From Liminaster sp045576355 (GTDB taxonomy: Bacteria > Bacteroidota > Bacteroidia > Bacteroidales > UBA3663): a stretch of 64,000 nt of DNA. Below, in pieces: positions 8,582 through 16,619 of the stretch. Position 1 is the first letter of the stretch. Each line of letters opens with the position of its first letter. The position numbers and the translations under genes were made by a program. The notes under the pieces were generated by a model. The model was not told the DNA's origin. It saw nothing but the letters and a program-made list of their open reading frames with translations, and ran no database searches. Where the stretch lies: assembly GCA_045576355.1 (NCBI GenBank), contig JAZNGG010000001.1:11477-75476 (forward strand), in the 5' to 3' direction.

Positions 8582-9970
8582 ATGCAAGAGCAAAATAACA
8601 AATCGTTACTACCGCAACTCTGGGTGCGCTTTTTGGCTGCACTGAGACACTTTTTGGATTTAAAACAAGATAAATTAAGCAGTGAGGAGGCTTCTGAGGC
8701 CATCTCCAGTGGAGTGGAGTTTAGAGGGACGAATCTTTGGGTCTTGATCTGTGCGGTTTTTATAGCATCTTTGGGCTTGAATGTCAATTCGACGGCGGTC
8801 ATCATTGGTGCCATGTTGATTTCACCCCTCATGGGGCCTATCATGGGCATTGGTCTCTCTTTGGGAGTCAATGATGGTCAGTTGCTTCGTCGCTCTGTCA
8901 AAAACCTCCTCGTAGCGACTCTCTTTGCCTTGCTCACATCATGTGTCTATTTCTTGATATCCCCACTCAATGATGCCCGTTCTGAACTTCTGGCCCGTAC
9001 CCAGCCCACCGTTTATGATGTTCTTATAGCATTTTTTGGTGGTTTTGCCGGCATCATTGCCACCGGATCCAAGTCTAAGGGTAATGTCATTCCCGGTGTT
9101 GCTATTGCCACGGCGCTCATGCCTCCGCTTTGTACTGCGGGTTATGGATTGGCTACCTGGCAGTCCTCCTTCTTCTTTGGGGCATTTTACCTATTTTTTA
9201 TCAATTGTATCTACATTTGTGTCGCAACCTGGCTCGGTGTCCGCATTTTGAAGTTGCCCAAGCACGTTACCCTCACACCTCAAAAACAGAAATTGATGAT
9301 GCGTTGGGTCGGTGTTGCATTAGTGGTAATCATGGTGCCGAGTCTCATCACGACCTATCGCCTTGTCCGTCAAAACATCATCGAGACTAAAATCCAGACT
9401 TTTGTCAATCGTGAGTTTGGCACCCTCCCAGAGACGCAGGTGCTCAGTTATAAATTCGAACAGACAGATTCTCTACCTATGTTAGAGGTTTCTCTCATTG
9501 GCGAACCGCTCCCGGAGTCCTCCATAACAGCCATTTCACATAAGATGGAGCTCTTTAAACTCACTGATGTCCGGCTCAAAGTGGTGCAGTTTGGAGCACA
9601 GGAGATCGATGAAGGTAAACTCTCCACCACCATCACACAGGGTGTGCTTAAGGTGACACAGGAGCAACTTGACCGCCAGCGGCACATGACTGACAGCTTG
9701 CGCCGTCAGTTGCAAGTCTATGAGACCCGTGAGGGTGAGGCAGGTGAGTTACTCCCTGTCCTAAAGCCCCTTTTCCCGCAGGTGGCATATATCGCCATTT
9801 CTCACACGATGATCACTTCGGTCAATTCGCATGAGACCTATCCGGCTACGATCGTTGTGGCTTATATCGATGCACCTATGCCCGAATCAGAGCGTGTCAA
9901 GATGCACGATTGGCTTGTGGCGCGGCAAGGTTCTTCTGCATTGCAACTTTTCTTTAAAACCATACCCTAA
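8582..9970 (+). CDS. TIGR00341/DUF389 family membrane protein
   Basis: This 462-residue protein has a DUF389 membrane domain at about residues 50-245 with about six hydrophobic segments. Recognisable motifs are STAVIIGAMLISPLMGPIMG, SKGNVIPGVAIATALMPPLC and the preceding TGSKSKGN. A further hydrophobic segment near 242-262 is followed by a soluble C-terminal part of about 200 residues. The family is of unknown function, with proposals that it is a transporter. The gene is flanked on both sides by intergenic sequence with no obvious partner, although the following gene starts only 11 bases later. Confidence 0.85.
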   Translation: MQEQNNKSLLPQLWVRFLAALRHFLDLKQDKLSSEEASEAISSGVEFRGTNLWVLICAVFIASLGLNVNSTAVIIGAMLISPLMGPIMGIGLSLGVNDGQLLRRSVKNLLVATLFALLTSCVYFLISPLNDARSELLARTQPTVYDVLIAFFGGFAGIIATGSKSKGNVIPGVAIATALMPPLCTAGYGLATWQSSFFFGAFYLFFINCIYICVATWLGVRILKLPKHVTLTPQKQKLMMRWVGVALVVIMVPSLITTYRLVRQNIIETKIQTFVNREFGTLPETQVLSYKFEQTDSLPMLEVSLIGEPLPESSITAISHKMELFKLTDVRLKVVQFGAQEIDEGKLSTTITQGVLKVTQEQLDRQRHMTDSLRRQLQVYETREGEAGELLPVLKPLFPQVAYIAISHTMITSVNSHETYPATIVVAYIDAPMPESERVKMHDWLVARQGSSALQLFFKTIP

Positions 9971-9981
9971 ATACGTTTATC

Positions 9982-12342
9982 ATGAAACAGTCCATTCTAT
10001 TCCTTGTTCTCCTATGCCTCTTTGGGTCACTTTCCCCAACATCAGTAAAAGCTAACGACCTCAAAGCTAAGAGCAGAAATAATGTTTCAACGAGACAACC
10101 TCTCCCGGCAGACTATGTTTGGGACACACCGAGTCAAAACTCTTCTGAGTCTATGCCTTTAGGAGGTGGAGACATCGGTCTTGGAGTATGGGTGGAGGAT
10201 AATGACATTCTCTTCTACCTTAGCCGAAGTGGCGCTTTTGATGAGAACAATACTCTACTCAAACTTGGACGTTTTCGTCTCCGTCTCACACCAGAACTCC
10301 TTGCTGAAAGTACAGACTTTGAGCAGCGACTCCATCTCTCTGAGGGTTACATGACCCTTCGCAGTGGCAAGACGGAGGTGTTGATGTGGGTGGATGTTTT
10401 TCGTCCGATAGTCCACATTGAGATTTCCTCACCTCGGGCTGTCGATCTTGATGCATCCTATGAGAGTTGGCGTGTCACAGACACACCCTTGCCTAAAGCC
10501 GCAGCTCAGCAGTGTAGTTACAAGTGGATCATCCCTAAGCAAACCGTCACCCGTCGTGACTCCATCCGTGCCGAAAAGGAGATGTTGACTTTTTTCCATC
10601 GCAATCAGGGACCCACTGTCTTTGATTTCACCGTACGACAACAAGGTCTGACTGCCTATATCGATAGCCTTTATGACCCATTGTCTGACTTGACTTTCGG
10701 AGGTCGTCTGAGCGGTACCTCTCTCCGGTATGATCGTTGTGAGGAACTGACCGATGCCTATGGACGTCCTTTCACCGCATGGCACTATCGTTCTGCTCGA
10801 CCGGCCCGCCGTCATCATCTGCAGATCACACTCGAGACATCCGCAGAGTCTCTTGATGTTTGGCACAAAGCCCTCTCTGAGACTGAGCGCTCAGTTCGCC
10901 TTAGTCACGACCGTGAGCAGAGCAGAGCCTGGTGGCGAGCTTATTGGCAACGCAGCCACATCACTGCCGGGAGTCAACTCCCGGACTCTGTGCGTGACGC
11001 CCTTCGTAACTTCGCACTTTTCCGTTATATGTTGGGTTGCAATGCTCATGGAGACTGGCCTACGAAGTTTAATGGCGGTCTTTTCACTTTTGATCCTTCT
11101 CATGTGCACCCAAAATCGACCTTTACACCCGACTATCGTCGTTGGGGAGGAGGTACACACACTGCACAAAACCAGCGTCTCGTCTATTGGGGCATGCTCA
11201 AAAGCGGTGACTTTGAGATGATGCGTCCGCAACTTGATTTCTATCTCCGACTTCTGCCCACTGCCGAATTGCGATCTCGTCATTATTGGGGTCATAGTGG
11301 AGCCTGCTTCACTGAGCAGATGGAAAACTTCGGTCTCCCTAATCCTGCCGAATATGGTAATAAGCGACCTGCCTCTTTTGATCCCGGTGTCGAGTATAAC
11401 GCGTGGCTTGAATATGAGTGGGATACTGCTCTTGAGTTTTGTCTCATGGCCTTAGAACTATATCGCTATGCCAACATGGATATTACTCCCTACGAACCTC
11501 TCATTGAGTCTTGTCTCACGTTTTTTGACGAGCACTATCGTTATCTTGCCCGTCAGCGCGGACGGCAGGAACTGGATGGAGCGGGACACCTTGTCCTTTA
11601 TCCCGGTAGCGCTTGTGAGACCTACAAGATGACCTACAACTCTGCCTCCACTATTTCAGCCCTTCGCACCGTCCATCGTCATTATATGGACTATCGCCGT
11701 GCCACACGTGGAGGAGAGGATAAGGACTCTCTCTTCTTCCGCACACCTCTTGCCTCCCTCGACCTTCGTCTGCCACCACTTCCGACGCGCACTTTAGAGG
11801 GGCGTCAGATGATTGCACCTGCGCAACTTTGGGAGCGTATCAACAATGTTGAGACTCCGCAACTCTATCCTGTTTTTCCGTGGCGTCTCCATGGTTGCCT
11901 GGCGGACTCAGCCTCTCTCGCTCTTAATACTTATCTTTATGATCCGGACGCTCTTCGCTTCCGCACCCATAAGGGCTGGAAGCAGGACAACATTTGGGCT
12001 GCGTGTCTCGGACTTACAGATGATGCGATGCGGCTCACTATGGAGAAACTTGCTTCCGGACCCCATCGATTCCCTGCCTATTGGGGTCCGGGCTATGACT
12101 GGACTCCGGATCACAATTGGGGTGGTAGTGCGATGATCGGACTGCAGGAGATGCTTGTTCAGGAGCGAGATGGCAAGATCCTCCTTTTCCCGGCTTGGGA
12201 TCCCTCGTGTGATGTTTCTTTCCGTCTTCATCTCCCTTATGGCACCATCGTTGAAGCTGCCTGTTCCGGTGGTCGGGTCTCTTCACTTCGTGTCACTCCC
12301 GAGAGCCGTGCTGCTGATGTCATCGACTGCCTGCAAAAATGA
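9982..12342 (+). CDS. secreted DUF5703 glycosidase-like protein
   Basis: This 786-residue protein begins with a signal peptide (KQSILFLVLLCLFGSLSP, cleavage near residue 24). The N-terminal beta-rich part contains SMPLGGGDIGLGVW, DILFYLSRSGAFDENN and LLKLGRFRL, which I recognise as the DUF5703 type. The rest, with NFALFRYMLGCN, DWPTKFNGGLFT and YNAWLEYEWDTALEFC, resembles the (alpha/alpha)6 barrel of six-hairpin glycosidases such as GH95. A secreted or periplasmic glycan-degrading role is inferred; the substrate is unknown. No SusC/SusD pair or regulator is adjacent, so it is not in a classical polysaccharide utilisation locus. Confidence 0.75.
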   Translation: MKQSILFLVLLCLFGSLSPTSVKANDLKAKSRNNVSTRQPLPADYVWDTPSQNSSESMPLGGGDIGLGVWVEDNDILFYLSRSGAFDENNTLLKLGRFRLRLTPELLAESTDFEQRLHLSEGYMTLRSGKTEVLMWVDVFRPIVHIEISSPRAVDLDASYESWRVTDTPLPKAAAQQCSYKWIIPKQTVTRRDSIRAEKEMLTFFHRNQGPTVFDFTVRQQGLTAYIDSLYDPLSDLTFGGRLSGTSLRYDRCEELTDAYGRPFTAWHYRSARPARRHHLQITLETSAESLDVWHKALSETERSVRLSHDREQSRAWWRAYWQRSHITAGSQLPDSVRDALRNFALFRYMLGCNAHGDWPTKFNGGLFTFDPSHVHPKSTFTPDYRRWGGGTHTAQNQRLVYWGMLKSGDFEMMRPQLDFYLRLLPTAELRSRHYWGHSGACFTEQMENFGLPNPAEYGNKRPASFDPGVEYNAWLEYEWDTALEFCLMALELYRYANMDITPYEPLIESCLTFFDEHYRYLARQRGRQELDGAGHLVLYPGSACETYKMTYNSASTISALRTVHRHYMDYRRATRGGEDKDSLFFRTPLASLDLRLPPLPTRTLEGRQMIAPAQLWERINNVETPQLYPVFPWRLHGCLADSASLALNTYLYDPDALRFRTHKGWKQDNIWAACLGLTDDAMRLTMEKLASGPHRFPAYWGPGYDWTPDHNWGGSAMIGLQEMLVQERDGKILLFPAWDPSCDVSFRLHLPYGTIVEAACSGGRVSSLRVTPESRAADVIDCLQK

Positions 12343-12383
12343 AAATAAACTGATAAAACGTTAGAACTATAATTTTTTTTGTT

Positions 12384-12989
12384 ATGAATAAGTTGATCTT
12401 TACTGTCTTGATTTTTGCTGCTGCCCTTATGGGAGTGACTGCAGAGGAGAAATCAAAAAACCAAAACCCCCAAAGCGCCGGGACAGTTGAAATCTCATTT
12501 GACTACAATCGTAAGTCCGGGCCGGGTTCTAATCAATATGCTGTTTGGATTGAGAATGAGCGTGGAGAAGTCGTAAAAACGCTGTTTGTCACCTCGTTCA
12601 CGACCAAGGGACGTGTGCGAGAGGGACAGCCACTAAGACGTGGTTACACCTATAGACCAGCCTGTGTCCCCACTTGGGTCTCTCATGTTCGCGCATCAGA
12701 GATGTCCGATGAGACACTTGATGCCTTTACCGGAGCTACTCCGAAAGAGAGTGGGGTACAGACATTCTGTTGGGATTATACAGACTCACAAGGGGAAAAA
12801 GTCTCAGAGGGTAACTATAAAATTTGTCTTGAGGCTACACTTAAAAACGAGTACAAGATCTTATATGTTGGCTCACTCTCCACTGCGCTCCCTCCTGCAT
12901 CAACCATCGAGATGAAAGAGACAGTAACCGGTGGCGATGAGGCTTATTCGGGCATGATTAAGAATGTAAAAGTAATTTGCAAGCCTTAA
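12384..12989 (+). CDS. secreted DUF2271 domain protein
   Basis: This 201-residue protein has a signal peptide (MNKLIFTVLIFAAALMGVTA). The body reads GTVEISFDYNRKSGPGSNQY, YAVWIENERGEVVKTLFV and YRPACVPTWVSH, which is characteristic of DUF2271. It is probably a periplasmic beta-sandwich protein. In other genomes the family often lies near FMN transferase or PepSY membrane genes; none is adjacent here. It follows the DUF5703 gene by 41 bases and may be co-transcribed with it. Function is unknown. Confidence 0.8.
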   Translation: MNKLIFTVLIFAAALMGVTAEEKSKNQNPQSAGTVEISFDYNRKSGPGSNQYAVWIENERGEVVKTLFVTSFTTKGRVREGQPLRRGYTYRPACVPTWVSHVRASEMSDETLDAFTGATPKESGVQTFCWDYTDSQGEKVSEGNYKICLEATLKNEYKILYVGSLSTALPPASTIEMKETVTGGDEAYSGMIKNVKVICKP

Positions 12990-13031
12990 CTGAGTCAACC
13001 GGCTTTATCAATAAGGCACAAAACGGTCAAA

Positions 13032-13049
13032 TAAATCCGTTAACATACA
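13032..13049. repeat. 18-bp dispersed repeat, copy 1
   Basis: TAAATCCGTTAACATACA occurs here and exactly again at 49958-49975. It contains the palindrome GTTAAC. In both places it lies upstream of a 22-bp-period array. Confidence 0.9.
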
Positions 13050-13075
13050 CTTATATTGGCATTTATCTATACACA

Positions 13076-13185
13076 CAGCGTGCTGCGTTACCCGATGCAG
13101 CACGCTGTGTCGTTTGATTCAGCGTGCTGTGTTACCCGATTCAGCACACTGTGTCGTTTGATTCAGCGTGCTGTGTTTTTGCTGA
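13076..13185. repeat. 22-bp array type 1, five units, island A
   Basis: Five consecutive 22-base units each begin CAGC(G/A)(T/C)(G/A)CTG or close variants and continue with a nine to twelve base tail such as TTACCCGAT or TCGTTTGATT. Units alternate between CAGCGTGCTG and CAGCACGCTG, which are reverse complements, so neighbours can form 10-bp hairpins with 12-base loops. Two neighbouring units together make a 44-base superunit. The period is not a multiple of three, which argues against coding. Confidence 0.9.
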
Positions 13186-13226
13186 GATGGACACAGAGCA
13201 CATAAATTCTATTATATGGACAGTTT

Positions 13227-13446
13227 GCACGGCGGCGTCATTCACGTTACACGGCGGCGTCATTCACGTTACACGGCGGCGTGATTCACGTTACACGGCG
13301 GCGTGATTCACGTTGCACGGCGGCGTGAATCACGTTGCACGGCGGCGTCATTCACGTTACACGGCGGCGTGATGCACGTTACACGGCGGCATCATTCACG
13401 TTACACGGCGGCGTGATGCACGTTACACGGCAGCATGATGCAAACA
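13227..13446. repeat. 22-bp tandem array type 2, ten units, island A
   Basis: Ten direct 22-base units with the approximate form (A/G)CACGGCGGCGTGATTCACGTT. Variation is mainly at bases 12-16 (GTCATT, GTGATT, GTGATG, ATCATT) and the first base. The last unit is degenerate and ends in CAAACA. The array is GC-rich against an AT-rich background. Confidence 0.93.
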
Positions 13447-13657
13447 GTCAGCGGACACATATTTTGTCGATTTTTTTTTAGCGGACACCAATAATTCCGA
13501 TTACATGATTAAAAATTATCTGCAGAGATTTATATTTGACTTTTTATCACGCAAGCGCATATTCTAAGTATATTCATACAAGCCTTTAGGACTATCATGA
13601 TAATAGAGAAAACACATGACCAAGTATAAAAAACACCCCGAAAAAAGCTCAAAATAT

Positions 13658-13691
13658 ACATCGCGTAGAAATTCAAATTTCATCGCGATGT
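13658..13691. repeat. 34-base imperfect hairpin
   Basis: ACATCGCG at 13658-13665 pairs with CGCGATGT at 13684-13691; the inner bases GAAATT and AATTTC extend the stem. It has no T tract and so is not a convincing terminator. Confidence 0.5.
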
Positions 13692-13913
13692 AATTTTAAC
13701 TCTTTCGAGAGGCTTAAAAAACCTATGTTTGAGACCCTCTATGATGTCACATTGCAAGAGATCGAACTCCGTATATATCCTGCATATTTATTGCAACAAG
13801 AGAGTATAATTCTTATTATAGGTGTCTATAATCCTATCCTCGATTGGATGCTTGAAACCCAAGTCGTTGCGCTACTTAATTGTTTCTATTATCACTAAGC
13901 TTAACTTATTTTT

Positions 13914-14057
13914 TATTGCTGTCCGGTAAAATGACTATCTTTGCCCATGGTTATATTTATGTTTGTCCCAAACAAAGATAACCAAAAGGGCTGATACCTC
14001 GTGAGAAGTGTCAGCCCTAATTCTTTATTCACGACATTTTTTTACCGGACAGCAATA
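13914..14057. mobile_element. MITE-like element with 18-bp terminal inverted repeats
   Basis: TATTGCTGTCCGGTAAAA at 13914-13931 is matched perfectly by its reverse complement at 14040-14057. The 144-base element is too short to encode a transposase. Inside are TATCTTTG at 13936-13943 with its reverse complement CAAAGATA at 13973-13980, and a terminator-like hairpin AGGGCTGA / TCAGCCCT (13987-14018). This looks like an internally deleted insertion sequence that kept a promoter-like end and a terminator. No target duplication is obvious. Confidence 0.75.
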
Positions 14058-14148
14058 GATGCAAATATAATGAATTACTTTTTACAACTATAAAAAAGTA
14101 ATAATTTTTTGTAAAAAACAGGGTATCTCAATAAAATTGTTATAAATC

Positions 14149-15033
14149 TTAATCCAAACTTCCTAATACATTTTCATCATAAAATATGCTTTCTGGGTAT
14201 TCCACATTCTCGAGGAAGAGAGCCTCTGCAGGAGCTGAGTCGCCGGCAGCGCATCGGTCACGGCGCTCGATCACGGCACGAAACTCTGCCAATGTGAGGC
14301 GGTGACGTCCCACGAGGAGAAGGGTACCTACGACGGCGCGTACCATGCCACGTAGAAATCGGTCGGCACGGATGACGAAGTGCCACTCGTCCGGATTGTC
14401 GCCTGCCACCCAACGCGCCTCAAAGATGCGGCAGTCGTTGGTCTTGACATCGGTGTGTAGCTTAGAGAAACTGGTAAAGTCAGTGAATGAAGGGAGAAGC
14501 GCCGCTGCAGCATTCATGGCATCGAAGTCGAGCGGAAATGTGACGCGGTGAGTGTAATGGCGGGCAAAGGGATCTTTGCGCGTGGTGATATAGTACCGAT
14601 AGGTGCGAGAGATGGGAGAGAAACGAGCATGTGCATCCGGACGCACCGGAATGATGCGGAGGATGGCTATGTCCTGAGGGAGGAGTAGTGTGAGCTTTTG
14701 CGTGAGATGCTGGCAAGCTGCGATCGTCTCTCGGAGAGATGTTGCTGTCGGCTCTTCGTTGACGGCACATAGTGCGCTGTCATTGTGCGTTTGCTCAATG
14801 ATGTCAAAGCGCCCTTGACAGAAAGATAGAAGACCGGGTAGGTCCATGTGTGCGATCATCTCTCGGGCATGGACTCCGGTATCTGTGCGGCCTGCTCCGA
14901 CAATAAGTGTCTCTCGCCGCAGGAGCAGCGAGAGACCGCGTTGTAGGGTCTGCTGGACGGAGACAGCATTAGGTTGTATTTGCCAACCATGGTAGTTGGA
15001 GCCGTCATATTGCAGATAAATGAAATAGCGCAC
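14149..15033 (-). CDS. truA: tRNA pseudouridine(38-40) synthase TruA
   Basis: This 294-residue protein makes pseudouridine in the anticodon arm of tRNAs. The N-terminus MRYFIYLQYDGSNYHGWQ is typical, and the catalytic aspartate lies in GRTDTGVHARE at about residue 54. The C-terminal half has SRTYRYYITTRKDPF, SFTDFTSFSK and FLRGMVRAVVGTLL. It is longer than the usual ~250 residues because of an insertion of about 40 residues between AHMDLPG and the LLPQDIAIL strand. It starts five bases after the galK stop codon and is probably co-transcribed with galK. Confidence 0.95.
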   Translation of the reverse strand: MRYFIYLQYDGSNYHGWQIQPNAVSVQQTLQRGLSLLLRRETLIVGAGRTDTGVHAREMIAHMDLPGLLSFCQGRFDIIEQTHNDSALCAVNEEPTATSLRETIAACQHLTQKLTLLLPQDIAILRIIPVRPDAHARFSPISRTYRYYITTRKDPFARHYTHRVTFPLDFDAMNAAAALLPSFTDFTSFSKLHTDVKTNDCRIFEARWVAGDNPDEWHFVIRADRFLRGMVRAVVGTLLLVGRHRLTLAEFRAVIERRDRCAAGDSAPAEALFLENVEYPESIFYDENVLGSLD

Positions 15034-15038
15034 AGAAA

Positions 15039-16193
15039 TTAAACGAGTTTGCGTGAGCCATCGCCGATGACAACGTCATAGACTTTCGGTTGGCGTCCGA
15101 ATTTCTCAAAATAGAGTTGCTTGGCACGAGCTATAAAGTTGTCATAGTGTTTCTCTTTGACAAGATTGATGGTGCAACCTCCAAAGCCACCACCCATAAT
15201 GCGAGAGCCGGTAACACCGCATTCGCGGGCGATCTCGTTGAGGTAGTCCAACTCCGGACAAGAGACTTCGTAGTCACGGCTGAGTCCCTCGTGGGTCTCA
15301 TACATCTTGCGACCGACGGTCTCATAATCTCCGCGTTCCAAAGCATCGCAAACATCGAGTACACGCTGCACTTCGCCGATGACATAGTAAGCACGTTTGT
15401 AGTCCTCTGCGGTGATCTCGGCTTTGACTTCATCGAGCCATGCCATGGAGGCATCGCGGAGACAAGTCACTTCGGGGTGGCGCTTCTGGATGGCTGCTAC
15501 TACGTTTTCGCAACTCTGACGGCGGTCGTTATAGGCAGAGGATGCCAATTCGTGTTTGACAACGCTGTCCAGGAGAACGAGTTTGTAGCCTACCGGATCG
15601 AAGGGGAAGTATTGGTATTCGAGTGTTTTGCAGTCCAGGCGGATGAGGCTTTTGGCTTTGCCAAAGACTGAGGCAAACTGATCCATGATGCCGCACTTGA
15701 CGCCGATGTAGTTATGCTCTGTGGCTTGTCCGACTTTAGCCAACTCAAATTTGTCGATTTTGCCCCAACCGAAGAGGTCGTTGAGAGCAAATGCAAAGGC
15801 GCTTTCGAGGGCAGCAGAGGAGGACATGCCGGCCCCGAGTGGGACATCTCCGGCAAAAGCGGTATTGAAACCTTTAACTTCTACACCTCGTTTGATCATT
15901 TCGCGGCATACACCATAGATGTAGCGTGCCCAACTGGCTCGCGGAGCATCGTTCTCGCCGAGTCCAAACTCGACGTAGTCCTTGAGGTCAATGGAGTAGG
16001 CTTTGACAATATCTCTATCGTTAGGTTTGATTTCGAGAACCATCCCTTGAGTGACTGCGCCTGGGAAGACAAAGGCGCCATTATAGTCTGTGTGTTCACC
16101 GATGAGGTTGATGCGGCCAGGTGAGGCATAGACAGAGCCTTTTGAGCCGTTGAAATGCTTGGAGAAGCGACTTCTTACATATTCGATATCCAT
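15039..16193 (-). CDS. galK: galactokinase
   Basis: This 384-residue GHMP kinase phosphorylates galactose to galactose 1-phosphate, the entry step of the Leloir pathway. The substrate-binding signature is in GRINLIGEHTDYNGAFV, the ATP loop in PLGAGMSSSAALESA (about residue 125) and the C-terminal motif in GSRIMGGGFGGCTINLV. Length is normal. Downstream is truA (5 bases). The gene for aldose 1-epimerase lies upstream in the same orientation, separated by a short gene and repeat-like DNA. No galactose permease is present. Confidence 0.96.
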   Translation of the reverse strand: MDIEYVRSRFSKHFNGSKGSVYASPGRINLIGEHTDYNGAFVFPGAVTQGMVLEIKPNDRDIVKAYSIDLKDYVEFGLGENDAPRASWARYIYGVCREMIKRGVEVKGFNTAFAGDVPLGAGMSSSAALESAFAFALNDLFGWGKIDKFELAKVGQATEHNYIGVKCGIMDQFASVFGKAKSLIRLDCKTLEYQYFPFDPVGYKLVLLDSVVKHELASSAYNDRRQSCENVVAAIQKRHPEVTCLRDASMAWLDEVKAEITAEDYKRAYYVIGEVQRVLDVCDALERGDYETVGRKMYETHEGLSRDYEVSCPELDYLNEIARECGVTGSRIMGGGFGGCTINLVKEKHYDNFIARAKQLYFEKFGRQPKVYDVVIGDGSRKLV

Positions 16194-16199
16194 GGTAAT

Positions 16200-16290
16200 T
16201 TATTGGTTTATTGGTTGAGGGGTTTAAGGGCTGCGCCCTGCGAAGTCTTTTGGCGATGGCTTCGCCAATAAACCCCTTGCGATCTAAATA
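16200..16290. repeat. short low-complexity intergenic repeat upstream of galK
   Basis: TATTGGTTTATTGGTTGAGGGGTTTAAGGG-like sequence is followed by a GC-rich centre and by CCAATAAACCCC, which can pair with GGGGTTT...TTGG on the left. The wording GGTTGAGGGGTTTA recalls the arms at 8389-8555. It lies between galK and the small gene upstream. Confidence 0.45.
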
Positions 16291-16296
16291 AAAGAG

Positions 16297-16355
16297 AAAA
16301 CTGAAAACCGTAGGGTATCTGCGTGTAGGCAGCATGATGCCCGGTTTTCAGTTTT
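16297..16355 (-). terminator. terminator of the 40-residue gene
   Basis: A perfect 14-bp inverted repeat (AAAACTGAAAACCG / CGGTTTTCAGTTTT) lies 16 bases downstream of the small gene at 16371-16493. On the minus strand the stem ends in a T-rich run. It isolates the small gene from galK. Confidence 0.8.
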
Positions 16356-16370
16356 GCTTTGATAGAAAGA

Positions 16371-16493
16371 TTAGTCTTTTTTGGCGAGGTATTTCTCCAT
16401 AGCCTCTTGACGAGCCACTTGCTCCTTAGTCAACTTATTGAATGGAGAGTGGAAACCAAAAATCTTTTTTCTTTTCTTCTCAGACTTTGCCAT
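16371..16493 (-). CDS. 40-residue basic protein
   Basis: An ATG-initiated frame of 40 codons encodes a very basic N-terminus (MAKSEKKRKK), then IFGFHSPFNKLTKEQVARQ and a short helix ending EKYLAKKD. It is followed by a clear terminator and lies in its own transcription unit between galM and galK. Charge and size suggest a nucleic-acid or ribosome-associated small protein, but I do not recognise a family and the function is unknown. The downstream terminator and lysine/glutamate-rich composition support it as a real gene. Confidence 0.6.
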   Translation of the reverse strand: MAKSEKKRKKIFGFHSPFNKLTKEQVARQEAMEKYLAKKD

Positions 16494-16619
16494 AATTGTA
16501 AAGTTTTTTAGTGTGAAACGTTATTTATTTAATTCTATATTATCGTTTTATTTCGATTTTGCATTTATTTGTGCCCTCCTTAAGTGCGTCCAATAATCAT
16601 GGGAAGTAGGATTAATGTC

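Larger units (their letters stand above)
12990..13913. other. non-coding repeat island A
   Basis: About 920 bases with no supported gene. In order it holds an 18-mer shared with a second island (13032-13049), five 22-bp hairpin-forming units (13076-13185), a 41-base spacer, ten 22-bp units (13227-13446), a pair of AGCGGACAC repeats 30 bases apart (13450 and 13480), and a 34-base hairpin (13658-13691). The GC-rich arrays contrast sharply with the AT-rich sequence after 13460. A 57-codon open frame at 13725-13898 has no recognisable features. Confidence 0.75.

Noticed and set aside
8582..12989. Polysaccharide utilisation locus around the DUF5703 gene
   Set aside because: No SusC/SusD pair, no hybrid two-component regulator or sigma/anti-sigma pair, and no second glycosidase is adjacent.
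13124..13306. Open frame across the 22-bp arrays
   Set aside because: It runs through tandem repeats with a period that is not a multiple of three, has no start context, and its translation has no domain features.
13076..13446. CRISPR array
   Set aside because: The regular spacing invites the idea, but units are 22 bp with no alternation of a constant repeat and unique spacers of about 30 bp, and no cas gene is in the window.
13725..13898. 57-codon open frame beginning MFETLYDVTLQEIEL
   Set aside because: No recognisable family, no promoter or terminator, and it sits in AT-rich DNA next to a MITE-like element; it may be a fragment of a lost mobile gene but cannot be supported as a gene.
15090..15671. 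193-codon plus-strand frame opposite galK
   Set aside because: Antisense to a full galactokinase with all motifs; codon pattern follows from the real gene.
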